Part shown: positions 47,659-62,354 of the stretch, in pieces
Layout: each line of letters begins with the position of its first letter
How positions within the stretch are numbered: position 1 is the first letter of the stretch
Source: Mariannaea sp. PMI_226
Lineage: Eukaryota; Ascomycota; Sordariomycetes; Hypocreales; Nectriaceae
NCBI GenBank assembly: GCA_024336345.1
Contig: JANFOG010000012.1
Coordinates: 496,001 to 560,000, forward strand
Reading direction: 5' to 3'
Length of the DNA: 64,000 bases
Notes under the pieces: model-generated
What the model saw: the letters and a program-made list of their open reading frames with translations, nothing else
Databases searched by the model: none
Told to the model about the DNA's origin: nothing
Translations under genes and position numbers: made by a program

Positions 47659-48468
47659 TCAGCCTGCCTCCTCGGCCACGACATAACCGCTGCCATCCAG
47701 CATCTCGGCCATGGAACTTGGACTCCAATACTCCCACTCACCCTTGGCCTGCTTGTCCACCCACAGCATACCCTCGCCCACGAGATCGTCAATCACAGTT
47801 CTAGCACGTGCCGTCTCCCAGCCCAAGTTGTCCTGCAGCATGCTGACGCTCACATACCCCAGCACCTGCACCGCCTCCACCACGGCAGCCTGGTCGCCGC
47901 TCAGTTCCCTCGGCACACTGCGGACGTATTCCCGCCGGCCGACTCGCATAACGGCATAGGCGCCTCCCAGGGGACCGAGCGTCTCCACGGCTCGCCTTAC
48001 ATCGTCATCAGAGATGGCTGGCAACCCTTCCATCCTCCCCTTGGCCACCCGCTCACGTAGATCCTTCAGCGCAATCAGCCCGCCGTTCTCGCCTCTCGTG
48101 GCGCTGCAGACCTCGACTATCCTGACCGCGAGCTCAAAGTAGAAGTCGTTGACCGTCTTGCCCAGAAGTTGCGCCCACACGGAGCTCGCTGCGCCGCCAC
48201 CGCCACCACTGCTGCTGTTGCTGCTGGCCAAAGGGTCGACACCGATGGCGGCGCACATGCGGGCGAACTGGGCGCGAAAGGCCGGGTCGGATCGGATGTC
48301 GCGGGCGTGCGTGTTGGCGAACTGCTGTACGAGGGAGCGGAAGACATCGAGCTGGGTTTGCAGGGCCTGGGCGTTGCTTGCGCGGAGGGAAGAGCCGTGG
48401 GAGGCGTAGTGGGCGGACGTGAGGCGGGAGCGGTCGAAGGCGCCGAGGCCGACGCCTTTGCGAGACAT
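47659..48468 (-). CDS. vps22: ESCRT-II subunit Vps22 (Snf8/EAP30)
   Basis: A single exon of 269 residues with no intron. It begins MSRKGVGLGAFDRSRLTSAHY, the RRGVG-type start of Snf8. Family landmarks follow: LRSDPAFRAQF-like HARDIRSDPAFRAQFARMC, AIGVDPLAS, FYFELAVRIVEVC, NGGLIALKDLRERV and two winged-helix regions (DDDVRRAVETLGPLGGAYAV; LGYVSVSMLQDNLGWETAR). ESCRT-II (Vps22, Vps25 and Vps36) links ESCRT-I and ubiquitinated cargo to ESCRT-III on endosomes; in filamentous fungi it also feeds alkaline-pH signalling through Rim/Pal proteins. A Gly/Ser insertion (SSNSSSGGGGGAASS, about 101-115) interrupts the core after PLAS. Upstream, 48780-48840 is full of TACCT/AGGTA words. The window also codes Vps2, which works in the same pathway. 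Confidence 0.94.
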   Translation of the reverse strand: MSRKGVGLGAFDRSRLTSAHYASHGSSLRASNAQALQTQLDVFRSLVQQFANTHARDIRSDPAFRAQFARMCAAIGVDPLASSNSSSGGGGGAASSVWAQLLGKTVNDFYFELAVRIVEVCSATRGENGGLIALKDLRERVAKGRMEGLPAISDDDVRRAVETLGPLGGAYAVMRVGRREYVRSVPRELSGDQAAVVEAVQVLGYVSVSMLQDNLGWETARARTVIDDLVGEGMLWVDKQAKGEWEYWSPSSMAEMLDGSGYVVAEEAG

Positions 48469-49418
48469 GGCTACTTATGGGTGGTTGTGGGGAGGAGGAG
48501 GAGGAGGAAATGTGAGGGAGGAAATAGAGGTAGGAGAGGGAGAGAGGAAACGAGGGTTGAAAGAGGAATTGAGACTGTAGACGAGGAAGTGAATGAGGTT
48601 GATATGTAGTCTATAATGATCTATTTAGGTTAAAGGGTGGAGAGGGACAGGCAAGAGGTGACGAACCGTTGACAGTGGGGTAATGGTGGGGGGAAGGCGA
48701 TACGTAACCGCACCTTCCCCATGCCTCACGGCCTAGACTACCTTACATCATGATCATGGCATGTGAATGTGTCATGATTAGACACCTACATACCTCACCC
48801 TAATGTAGGTACCTTACATAAGGTACCTAGGTACTAGATATCATGAATGGAGAAAGAAACACTGTTCTCCAAAGCGCTACATTCACCCAAGCTAATAAGT
48901 ATACGTCCAACGACAGACTTGCATACCCAAGTCACTCTCAGAGGGCCTCGTCGCTCAGAGTCACGTATCCTGAATTAACCAGTATTCCAATGCCATAGCA
49001 CCGTCTATCAAAGCAGTCATTTACACGCTGAAATAATACATGTACTTGATGCTCTAACATTCATCCTGCAAAATGAGGTTCCCTTTTTTTTTCTTCTGTT
49101 CTTACTTTCTCTTGTCAGTTGTCGCTGCCAATCATTCCAGAGTGGTGATGTGATGTCCATCCCAGAAGCGCATTCTCCCTAAAGTCTTCATTGTAACAAG
49201 CCTTTCGCTGTTTTCTTTCTTTCCCCTTTGGAGTCTGCTTGCTGGTATTAAGACCCGGCTCCATAGCCCATCTATCAGATTTGTTCCGTCATCACTTCGT
49301 GATACCTTCCGATGAGGTTTGTTTTTTTTGTCTCTCGTGTGTCTAAGTCTCTTTCGTTCTATGCCATCTTGGTGGGCGTGGGGGCGTCGACTGAAAAATC
49401 GCAGCAATAGTCTCAAGT
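48469..49418. other. vps22 promoter and xdj1 3' flank
   Basis: 950 bp. GA-rich directly before vps22, then a cluster of TACCT/AGGTA words at 48785..48838, then AT-richer sequence. No gene seen. Confidence 0.6.
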
Positions 49419-51042
49419 TTACTGGGTCTGGCATTGAGGCTGACCATCGCCAGCCTCGTCGTCCTCTTCCCACTCGTTGGCGAAGCCAGCGCCTGCTGAC
49501 TCTCCCATCTGTTTTTGTTGATAATGTGTTAGCAGCCGAAAAAAGATCCAAGTCAACTAGCAGGGAGTAAAATTGTTCATTACCTCTTCAATATCAGCGT
49601 TGTCCTCATATTCCACCTCATCGACCTCCTCAGCCTCAATACTCTTGGGAGGAGGAGGAAGCATCTTCTGAAGAGCCTCATTTGAGGCATCATCCTTGAG
49701 CCAGCCGTCCTCAGGGAACTCAACCTTGACCAGCAGGTACAAGTCACCCTTGGCATCACCTCGCTTCATAGGCATACCCTCGCCGGGAACTTTCAGGACG
49801 TCACCAGGACGCAGGACCTTGCCTCGCGGCCGCTCCAAATGGATACCTCGTCCGTCAAGGTGCTCCAGGACGGTTCGGGAGAAGCCGCAAAGGGCTTCTC
49901 CAAGAGACACCGTTAGCTCGGCAGACAAGTCATGTCCAATGCGGGCAAATGTGTCGTGGGGTTCCTCAACTAGGGTAAAGACAATATCGCCGGGAATCTG
50001 GTCTGGGTACTGATCGGCCTCGCCCTCGAGGACGATGCGCTCGCCGCGCATAGAGCCACGGGGGATGTAAATTTCGAGAACCTTCTTCTCTTGGCTGGTC
50101 CGCTTGCCCTTGCACTTCTTGCAGCGGTCCTTCTCCTTGAACACCTCACCGGTACCCTGGCAGTGGTCACACAGGACAGTCTCGCGGCGCATCATGCCGG
50201 GGCCGATCTGACGGTAGGCTTCAACAATACCGTTACCCTTGCAGCGCTCGCAAGATGTTGGCTTGGCCTTTTCCTTGCCACCGGAGCCCTTGCACTGGGA
50301 GCAAAGAACCTGCTTGTTCGCGGCGAACTTGACAGTCTTGCCACGGTACAGCTCCTCCAGCGTCACCTTGTACTCTTGCTCTTCATCGGGGCCACGACGG
50401 GGACGTTTAGGGCCGCCGGGGCCACCAGGGCCACCAGGACCTCCCATACCGAAGCCAAACATCTGGGAGAGGATGTCGTTGAGGTCGACCTCGGGGCCGC
50501 CGGGGCCGCCCCGGGACTTATCGAAGGCGGCCATGCCATGGGTGTCGTAAAGATGGCGTTTCTCCTCATCGCTAAGAATTTCGTATGCTTGGGTTACTTC
50601 CTTGAATTTGATTTCGGACTCTTCGCGCTGATCCTCAGGAACTTTGTCGGGGTGGTGCTTAAGAGCGAGCTGTTGAGATTTGGGGGCGGAATGTTAGGAC
50701 GGAAGATACTTCATCTGGGAGAAAGAGTTGAGGTAACGCACCTTTCGGTAAGCCTTCTTGATCTGATCCGGAGTGGCCGTTCTCTCGATGTTGAGCATCT
50801 CTATAGTAAAGCAATCAATATCCCATGTTCTAACTTCGCTACCCGATCCCTTCCGCACTTCGGAAAGACAAGGCTAGAAGCCTGAAAAAAAAAATTTCGT
50901 TGCATCCCGCTTCGTCTAATGTCTACTTGAGACGAGATGCGGGGGAGGGGAAACAGAAGCACAAAACAAAAAAAAATCCAAGCAGAAACTTACCATAGAG
51001 ATCGATCTCGGCCTGGGCGCCGGGATTCCCAAAGTCCGCCAT
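49419..51042 (-). CDS. xdj1: DnaJ class A co-chaperone, Xdj1-like, with CaaX box
   Basis: Exons 50994..51042, 50742..50800, 49584..50669 and 49419..49508; 427 residues. J-domain: [36 protein letters not shown] with HPD at 42-44. A Gly-rich linker ([15 protein letters not shown]) follows, then the zinc centre [24 protein letters not shown] and CKKCKGKR (the fourth repeat lacks the last Gly), and the C-terminal substrate domains. Protein ends CQTQ, a CaaX box for farnesylation, as in yeast Ydj1 (CASQ) and Xdj1 (CCIQ). The '[11 protein letters not shown]' start and [17 protein letters not shown] differ from Ydj1/Mas5, so I prefer Xdj1. Yeast Xdj1 recruits precursors to Tom22 on the mitochondrial surface. 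The last exon adds [18 protein letters not shown] and the CaaX. Head-to-head with mse1. Confidence 0.9.
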
Positions 51043-54278
<3,236 letters not shown>

Positions 54279-54932
54279 TGCCCTAGCTACTTAGGGAAAG
54301 GGAATAGTGATAAGAGACACTTAAAAACGGAACATAAGGAGGAGGCGATATTTGGATCAGGGATATTAGTGTCAAAAGTCTTACGAGGCGTGTATATTTG
54401 TATCATAGTTGTAAAATCAATATACCATCCCATATATCATAGAAGCTGGAATATGAAGCACTTGGGCTCATCCCATCAAACATACACAAAGGCGAATTAG
54501 GTCATATCGAAGTCAAATGTTGCGTCATGATACATGTATTTAAACATCCAGTTTCCAAAAGACATCATCATTGCGAGCATTCTGCTCAAATTTTGGCCTG
54601 CCAGACATGGCCAAGATTCGCTATGTAGTCATTATGACCGTCCAAACTCCTGTCACGCTCTCGTCTAAAATAAGAAGTCGCCCAAATTCCATCTCTTAAT
54701 AGCAATGCCGTCAGGAGAGAATATACAAAGAAGAAGAAAAGCAAAAGAAAGAAAGGGGGAATAACCAGAAACCACGGACTTTTATACAGCCACGAAAATT
54801 GAAGGGGCCACACATCCAGGACTCGCTGGGTGGGTAAATTATGTCGTAAAATCCATCCAGAACAAAAGAGAAAAGAGATGAAAGATAAGAAAAACAATAA
54901 ACACGATGAAACACAAGTAAGGGGGTATTTGT
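54279..54932. other. Convergent 3' spacer between mse1 and noxR
   Basis: 654 bp, AT-rich, holding both 3' UTRs. Only low-complexity frames (Phe-rich on the minus strand). Nothing else seen. Confidence 0.6.
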
Positions 54933-56829
54933 CTAAACTTCAACAATCCAAATCTGAGACAGATAGTTAGTAAATGCTGGTGCAATTAGGGGTAAGGGGA
55001 ATAGTAAACTGACCTCCATCTTGGCAGTGTCTTGCTTCGACCTGTACGCCTCGTCTTTTGCGGCATCAACTGCCATGTCAAGGTCGTCCTGGTCACCCAT
55101 GGTAATCATGTCACCATTGGGCATGTCCTCGTCCTTCATCTTGATCTTGAAGCGGCGGCGGATGCCAAACTTGTCTCGGACCTTGTCGACAAGTGCAGGG
55201 AATTCGACCCCAGGCTTCACCAAGATGTATCTCACGTCGTCAGCGTGGACCTTGACACGAACCTTGTTCACTTCAACACGGCGGCCACCACGAGAAGATC
55301 CTGAACCAGGTCGTCTACGGTTGTTGCCCATCATCTCAAAGTCATTCTCATCAAATGATCCGTCGTCATACTCGGAGCCGGTTTGCGGGCTTTTCACTTG
55401 ATCCCGAGATCCTCGTCGTCCATTAGACTGGTACATGTCGTACACATCTCCAGCAAGCGTACCCTCATCCTCCTCTACAATACCCCTAGATTTGAGTTGA
55501 AGAGTGAGAGGCTCTCGAGTCGGGGCTTTGCTGCTTGGGTTTGCTGAGGCTGACCTTGAAGGTCTTGGGCGGGCATCTGGCGGCGAGGCTCTCTCGTAGC
55601 GACGGTTGGATTCGGCTTGTTGAATATTGAGTTTGGCAAGCGAAGGCTTTCGAGCAGATCCGGGTCCAGGCCCAGCTCCAGCTATAGATCCAGATCGAGT
55701 AACACGTTCGCCCTCGGGCGGGGGAGTAGGTGGGAACATATTTCGGTTGGTGGGTGGCTCCGACTGTTGTCTACGAGACTGAAGGCCAGGCTTCACAAGG
55801 TTCGTGGCAGCAAACGAAATATTGTCCGGAGGCCGGTCGTCCTTGACTTCTGCTTGAACAGCCTGATTTTTGAGGGTTAGCAAAACTTGGTCATACTGAA
55901 TGGATTATGCAAAAGTATCTTACAAGTTTAATCTCGGCGCCTGCAAAGCCAGTGAATGCGTTGGAGCGATCCGAAGCGGCAACCAGTCTTGCCTTGCCCA
56001 GATAGTCCTTGGTTTTGAGATTGCGGACCTTGGCTTCATTGGGTCGGTAGACGACGCCAACAGGAATGGAAAAAACTGTGTAACCCTAGAGCAATGTTAA
56101 ATTCGTCTTCGGAGAAGGGAAAATTAAATAGCTCCCAAATCTTACCTGCGCTTCCTCGCGGATAGCCTCATCGATGACATTGTGGTCCTCAACCACCTTT
56201 TCCTTGACAGCATATTCTAGATCTTGCATGCCCGCTTCGCTCTGTTGTAGGTAGATGTAGCAAAGACCACGGTTGAAGAGAACTTCGCAGGAATAGAGCT
56301 TGAAGAGGAGGCCGAGTTGGGCGTAGTCGATCATGGCGTTGCCACGCAGGTACAGGAGGGTATCATTGAAGTTGGCGAGGGCCTCCTCGAAATCGCCGAG
56401 GAGAAAATTGGAAACACCTTGTTGAAAATAGGCCACGGCGAGATACTGATCGAGTCGGACGGCACGCTGGTAGCTTTCGACCTATTTGAAAGGAGTGATT
56501 GTAAGTATTTTGTGCATTGGGTTTGATGTTGCCCCCGCATCGGGTGCGACTAGAGGAGGGGAAGAGAAAGTAAGTGGACTTACAGCCTTCTCATGCTCGC
56601 CAAGCGTGGCGTGGATGACACCGATATTGAAGAGGATCTTGCTAGTATCTGGAATCTTAGAAAACTCTTGGATAGAGTCTTCAAATTCGTTGTTGTCGTA
56701 GCGCGCCAGTGCGGCTACCCAGGTCTCGATTTCCTATGGGAAGAAGAAGCCAATGAGTAAGTGGGTTCTGGGGTGAGATGCGAGAGAGGTGGGTTGAGAA
56801 GGGTGCTGGTTTACCTGTTTTAACGACAT
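54933..56829 (-). CDS. noxR: NADPH oxidase regulator NoxR (fungal p67phox)
   Basis: Exons 56815..56829 (MSLKQ), 56584..56733, 56146..56481, 55924..56085, 55014..55862 and 54933..54953; 510 residues. TPR repeats cover about 1-175 (EIETWVAALARYDNNEFEDS, FNIGVIHATLGEHEKA, VAYFQQGVSNFLLGDFEEAL, LYSCEVLFNRGLCYIYLQQS). An activation-type segment follows (NAFTGFAGAEIKL), then a Pro/Ser-rich linker with PPTPPPEGERV, and a PB1 domain near 411-495 with basic KVRVKVH and an acidic OPCA cluster (DEDMPNGDMITMGDQDD). This is NoxR. It binds Rac-GTP via TPR, activates NoxA/NoxB to make superoxide, and meets Cdc24 or Bem1 via PB1 in tip growth, sexual development and infection. The 60-bp last intron (54954..55013) contains no stop in frame. 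Confidence 0.94.
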
Positions 56830-59800
56830 GGTTGTCGCTGCTGGGCAGTGAAAGCCACACCAGAAATGAGGTGAATAGTATCAGTGAGGATGGAGGATAG
56901 TAGCAATGAATATTGAATACGGAAAGAAGCTGGGATATTTGTGGGAGCGGTGGAAGAGGAAATGCGGCGGCACTGAGGTAGTAATAGTAGTAGTAATAGT
57001 AATGTGTGAGACGATGTGAGGAGATGGACTCGGAAACGGTTTGGGTGCTTGTGACCGAGTGGCTGCGGGAGCGGGAGTGTGATAGGGTGGGGTGGGCTTT
57101 AGTTTAGTGCAATTGGGGCGGGCAGTTAGCTCGGGCGCTTAACAGCAGTTTGTGGTAGGAGCCGGGAAGTAAGAGAGATTATCGGGCAAGAACAACCAGG
57201 GAAAAAAAAATATGGCAATATGGCTGAGGGTTGGCCCGAACTTATTAGTTCAGAGTTCAGATGGCAGCCAGGAGGGAAGGAGTAAGGCTTGGGCTTGGCT
57301 GGTAGCCTCCAAGAGCAGGAAAGACCCAAGAAGGGACCTTGGGGGGTGCAGGTTACAAGCTGCCAGGGGGGGGCAAGAGGGCAGGAGGGGTGAGGGAGCA
57401 GAGAGGGGGGGTTTGCGGTGGCAGGTACGGAGTAGGAGGACCGCCAGCAAGGAGACCAAACACTTGGGCTGTGGTGTCTGCCTGGGTACAGTTGTTACCG
57501 TACGGAGTGTTAGAGACTGAATGGGTCCGAGACTAATGAGCCTGGTTGTTCGTTGTCGTTGCAACTGATGCCGATGAGGTGCCGTCCGCAGCCTGTTTCT
57601 TTTTGTCTGTTTTTCCCCCGTCTTTGGGCGAATATGGAATTGTCGATTGGCCCGCTGAGGTAATGAGTCCCCTTGGCAGCGCTATGGCTCAATGTAGTAG
57701 GTCCAGCCAATGAGCTCAGGAGATCAGAATTGATCTCAGAAGTGGCAACCCGATGGCTGGTCGGGATGAAAAGTAAGGGAAAATATCGAGACGAGATGCG
57801 GGAAATTAAACGGGCTTGCCAACTATTTTGAGAGTTGATAATCCAATTGCTGACACAAATTGTCCCTTGGTGCAATATATATAGAATCGGAAAGTGATCT
57901 GTTGGTGTACGAGCCCGTTGATCGGCCTCGAGTTGGTGGTGGGTGGTGTATATTCGTCGGTTGAGGGTGCCTTCAGTAAGGTTTATTAGACGAATACCAG
58001 ACTTAAGGCGCGAAGATTTGCGTGCCTGAGAAAGAGAAGAACAAAAAAGCTACGAGGCAAACACCAACAAACTCGAGAAACGGGCCGGCCCGTGGTTGAA
58101 AGTTATATACCAAAAGGCAATGCTCATAACTTGTTCTCTTTCTCAAGAAATCGGTGTAAGTCAGAAGTGGGATGATTTTTTTTTTCCCTCTTTCCCTCCG
58201 AAAAATCACAACGTCTCGTCACTCAACCACATCGACTCGATATTCAGCCGCACCCCAGGAAGAGAAACAAGCAGTAACTTCGTACTCAAGGATGTTGCTT
58301 GAAGCCAAGCCACGTATACCCTCACGAATGAGAATGCAAGCTCCGACGAACGAAGCCAGGAGTTCAATGGTCTGGTGATGAGAATGACAGAGGTGCAGCA
58401 GCATCAAGGGCGCCCTGATGAGATTCCGAAAAAGTCGAGCGCCTACGAGGAACGAGAAAAAAAAAACTGCAGATCAACTGCCCAGGCACCCAATCCCGAG
58501 GCTCTGGACGTGGTCCCCAGGGTGCCGGCAAAGGTGTAAAGGCAAGGTATAATTATCAATCACAACCCATCGCATCACGTTGCATACATAGCCGAAGAGA
58601 GAGGGGAGGGGTGGAGGGGTGCATGCACCTCCGGCGCTAAAGGGGACGAAGGCCTGGGCGTCACACCTGAAATCACACTGCGTCCGGATCAGGGGGGACG
58701 AACGTCACTCTTCCAGCCTTTTCTTCTTTTCGATGTCCATTGTAACAATGCCGTTATTAAAGCCTACAACTAGTGTTTTCTTCCACCTCCGTTGCCCCCT
58801 TTAAGGGGCTTTTTGCATATCAAACGTTGTCCCTGATCGACGGCCAACCCGAAGTGCTGGTCGCCGTGCCTGAGCGAGTTTGGACCGGGGGGGGCACAGG
58901 GACATGGTCGTACATGCCGGTGCACCAAGTGTGTTTGACAAGAAAGACAGGAGTCCTGCCTTGAATTTCCAAGAAAGCAAAAAGGAAACCAAAAGAAGAA
59001 AAACGAAAGAAGGAAAATGGACGTTGTAAGCTTCTTTCCATTGTGCCGTATACTGTAACTTCCTAACGCTACAATCCGCATACCCAAGTAGCTGTTCCAT
59101 GTTGTGTTGTGCTGCGTTGTCGTTGTCATTGTCATCTCATCGTCTCGCCTTCTATCACATCCAAAACTCCCTCTCTTCTAATTCGTCTATCAAGACTACC
59201 CCAGCTGCTATTCCATGCTTGATGAGCACCTGCTTGATTTCTGTATCACCGCTTGTAATGTGACAGAATGTGATATGTTGGCATGTCTTGCCTCGATCAC
59301 CTCGACTTCCTCCCCAACTCATTCATCGCGCCACCGCCGTCAGATGCACAGACAAAATCGAACGGTGCGTCTCTCTCCTCGGTGCAATCACTCGCATCTC
59401 ATCGGTGTGTTCCATGCCTTTTTCCCCGGGTAATCTGGGGCATTGAGTGTTGCAGGCTTGTTAGTCACCCCCGTGATTGGACAGTCACACCTACGTATGC
59501 ACGGTCTCGCTGCCCAGGGCGCCTATGTAGCGGTGGCCGGCGACCTTGCCCAGAGCCAAGGCCCTGAAAGCAGAACCCGCTCCATGTTATCGCATGCATG
59601 CTCTAGTTATCCATACAGAAGTAGCGGGACTGTAGACCTGATAGGCACCATGCATCATGGCAGTAGAACTGCCAAATGGAAGAGCCCTGTTCACCATCCC
59701 GCTCTCCAAAGTTCAGCGATGAGGCTAGTGAGCGAGGCTAGTCCTGCTCAACCCTAGAAGCCACGAGGGCTAAAAAGGACTCCATCACTCGGCGATGATG

Positions 59801-62354
59801 TTCACGACGCCACCGAGCCGGGCTGGTGGTTGGCCTGTTGTGAGCTTCTAAGCGCCCGGAATAAAGCTACTCATGAGTCCATTAGGTGATAGGTTTACTG
59901 CTCTTGCATGGACCCCAAGATGCGGTAGTGTGTACGGTACAGCTGGATCATCACCAACTTCTGCCCGTCGTCGCTTTCCGTATCGGTCGCCAATTAGGGG
60001 ATTTCTCTCGTGAAATTTTGTATGCGAAGGTAATGTGTGGGCTCTATTGTGGCTGACCTACCGATGAACTATAGTTCTCGCTACTGAGGTTGTGAAGCAA
60101 CGGGTGATGGAGCGGTGGATCTCATGCCGGTGTTGGAATTGTCACCCGGCTAATTCATATTGCGCCGACGATTCATGCTAACGGTGAGGGCTATCTCTTC
60201 TCTCCGTGTGTGTGTGTGTGCATGAGGTAGATAATTACAGAGGTACCACACTTGCACTTACACACAGCAGCACTTTTGATCACATTCGCTTAAAGAACTC
60301 GTCACCAATAATCCCAAAAATGAAGCTCAAAATAGCATCAGGCTCCCTCCTACGTGCCATCAGCGAGCGGGATTAATTTCAGGAAGAAAAACCCAGGCAT
60401 ACGTCAGCCTGGAAACCACAATGTAGAGCGATAGGATATCCAGCCCCAGACAAGAGGACGAATTACTTGCGAATACCATCCTGGTTGGATTTTTTTCTCC
60501 CTTGATCCTGTATGGAGTGCCTGCAGTACCTATTCCTCGCATGATATCGCGGCCCCCCCGTTGAGATGCGTCAACCTCAGCGCTTCGTAACCTATCCTTT
60601 GCTCCGTCAAGCAGACATTCGACGCACTACTGCGTCCACTCAAAGACTCGGACGCCACACCCAAACCGAGACCGCATTTTTGTATGGGCAAAACCTTTCC
60701 TCCGTCCAACACGCGTGTACATCCTTCGTATTCAATCAATCTCTAAGCCGTACGGGCTGGCCAATACGATCATCCTCCAGGCCTTTTGCAGAGGGCTTCT
60801 GGAAGGCCTTGTTTAGGGCCAACTCCCTGAGTCTCCTAGTTCGTTCAGAAGACCAACTGATACATTTTAGTGGGGGGTGTGGTTGTTGCTTGGCCAAGTC
60901 CAGGGGCAAGGGCAAGTAACATGGAAGTTCCTAGTTGTGCTGTGCCTCCTCCAAGAAGCCGGTGGATCGGGACACGGCGATGGGCCCAAAAGTCAAAGAG
61001 CACCTTGCCCACCGTACTCGGTATAGTGATTGAACAGCATCCAGGATTCCTTCAGTCAGAGCACGGCAGCTCATGACGTTGCAACTAGATTGACGTAGTC
61101 GCCACGATTAATATTATTGACAGCCATTGACACTTATTGGAACATTTTTTGTAGCAGTTTATTTGACATTCGTGGCCGCCACGACATCAACTTTTCAAAT
61201 CTCAGTGCAGTATCATATTATATGCAAGGGACAATTCTCATCGTGTGCTCCGTACATCATGAAGCGATCAAGTATGATGAACATGTTTGTTACTCAACTG
61301 ACCATTGGCATGTTGTACAACGCAGCACAAAAATCCCTTCATCTCGCGATCTAGTTGCAAATTCATCCGATCAGTTTCCTCAGGTTTGCCAACATAGATC
61401 TCCGACTCACCTAAAACGACTGACATCTTTTGATACCCTGCCCTGTCTCACCTTGTTGCTACTGTGCTTTGATCCAAGCCTTTCCGGTCCAAAATTTGTG
61501 GAGAGCACGCCTCAATCGAACCGGATTCCGTCGGTCTCAACCTCCACTCTCCATACGACGCTGTAGATTCAGCCCCAACCTTGTAACTGCGTCCCTAACT
61601 AACCTTCAGTGGCGTTGATCTTCTTGTGTTGTGGCCAAAAGCCGTAGTTACATTCCCCCTTCTGTGTTGTTCAGTGCTTTGTTCGAGATGGCTTGTTAGA
61701 TCGGCATCTTCTAAACCACCGGCAGATGAACTGTACTACTAAACTTTGCTCTGCTCAAGAGGATCCACCGTTCACACGGCACTTGGCACTCCGAGGCTTG
61801 CAGGTTCCGCATATCCTCTCTGAACACCAAGACCCTTTTCGCGTGCTCATGGCCCGTTCACAATTCAAGGGCGATTGATCCATGTCCGAAGATACGAATC
61901 GATTCGCTCTCTCCCGCTCTTTTCCACGGAAGTTCGCTTTTCTCTGCGTCGCGCTCCGGGGAAAATGACGACACAACTGGCCATTCCCAGCCTTATATCG
62001 AACCATCAGTCTCTAAATCCATGTCACCTTCTCCCTCCAAGAATGAGAATATCGCACCACATCTGACTGAGATCCTAGCCGTTGAGGCCGTTATCCCTCA
62101 CCTATCGCTGTTTCGGGCGCTTCCTTTAGAGGTTTCACATTGTTTCCATTATCAAGATCCTTGAGACGACGCCACACGGAAAGCTAAGAGGATGAATTTG
62201 GTGAAGCGGATCGATCGTGACAGGTCATCGATAACCTTAAGTCCATTGGTCAATGGTTCCCACGATCGCTATTCGTCTTGTCTAAATCTATTCCGACAGA
62301 ATCAGATGAGTTCCGGCGCTTAGAGGCCAGTCGGTCACCCGCTCTCACCCGCTC
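56830..62354. other. 5.5-kb spacer: noxR promoter and ccs1 3' flank
   Basis: No supportable gene. 56830-57900 is the noxR upstream region: G-rich on plus, with TACGGAGTA (57426..57434), TACGGAGTG (57501..57509), a CCAAT word (about 57707) and TATATATA (about 57876). 58000-62354 has only short frames; the best ATG frame (60566..60919, 117 codons) and a 149-codon non-ATG frame at 61117 show no domain. A GT microsatellite lies near 60205-60220. Confidence 0.6.

Noticed and set aside
60566..60919. 117-codon ATG frame in the 5.5-kb spacer
   Set aside because: No signal peptide, domain or intron signals; isolated. Retained only as a note in the spacer entry.
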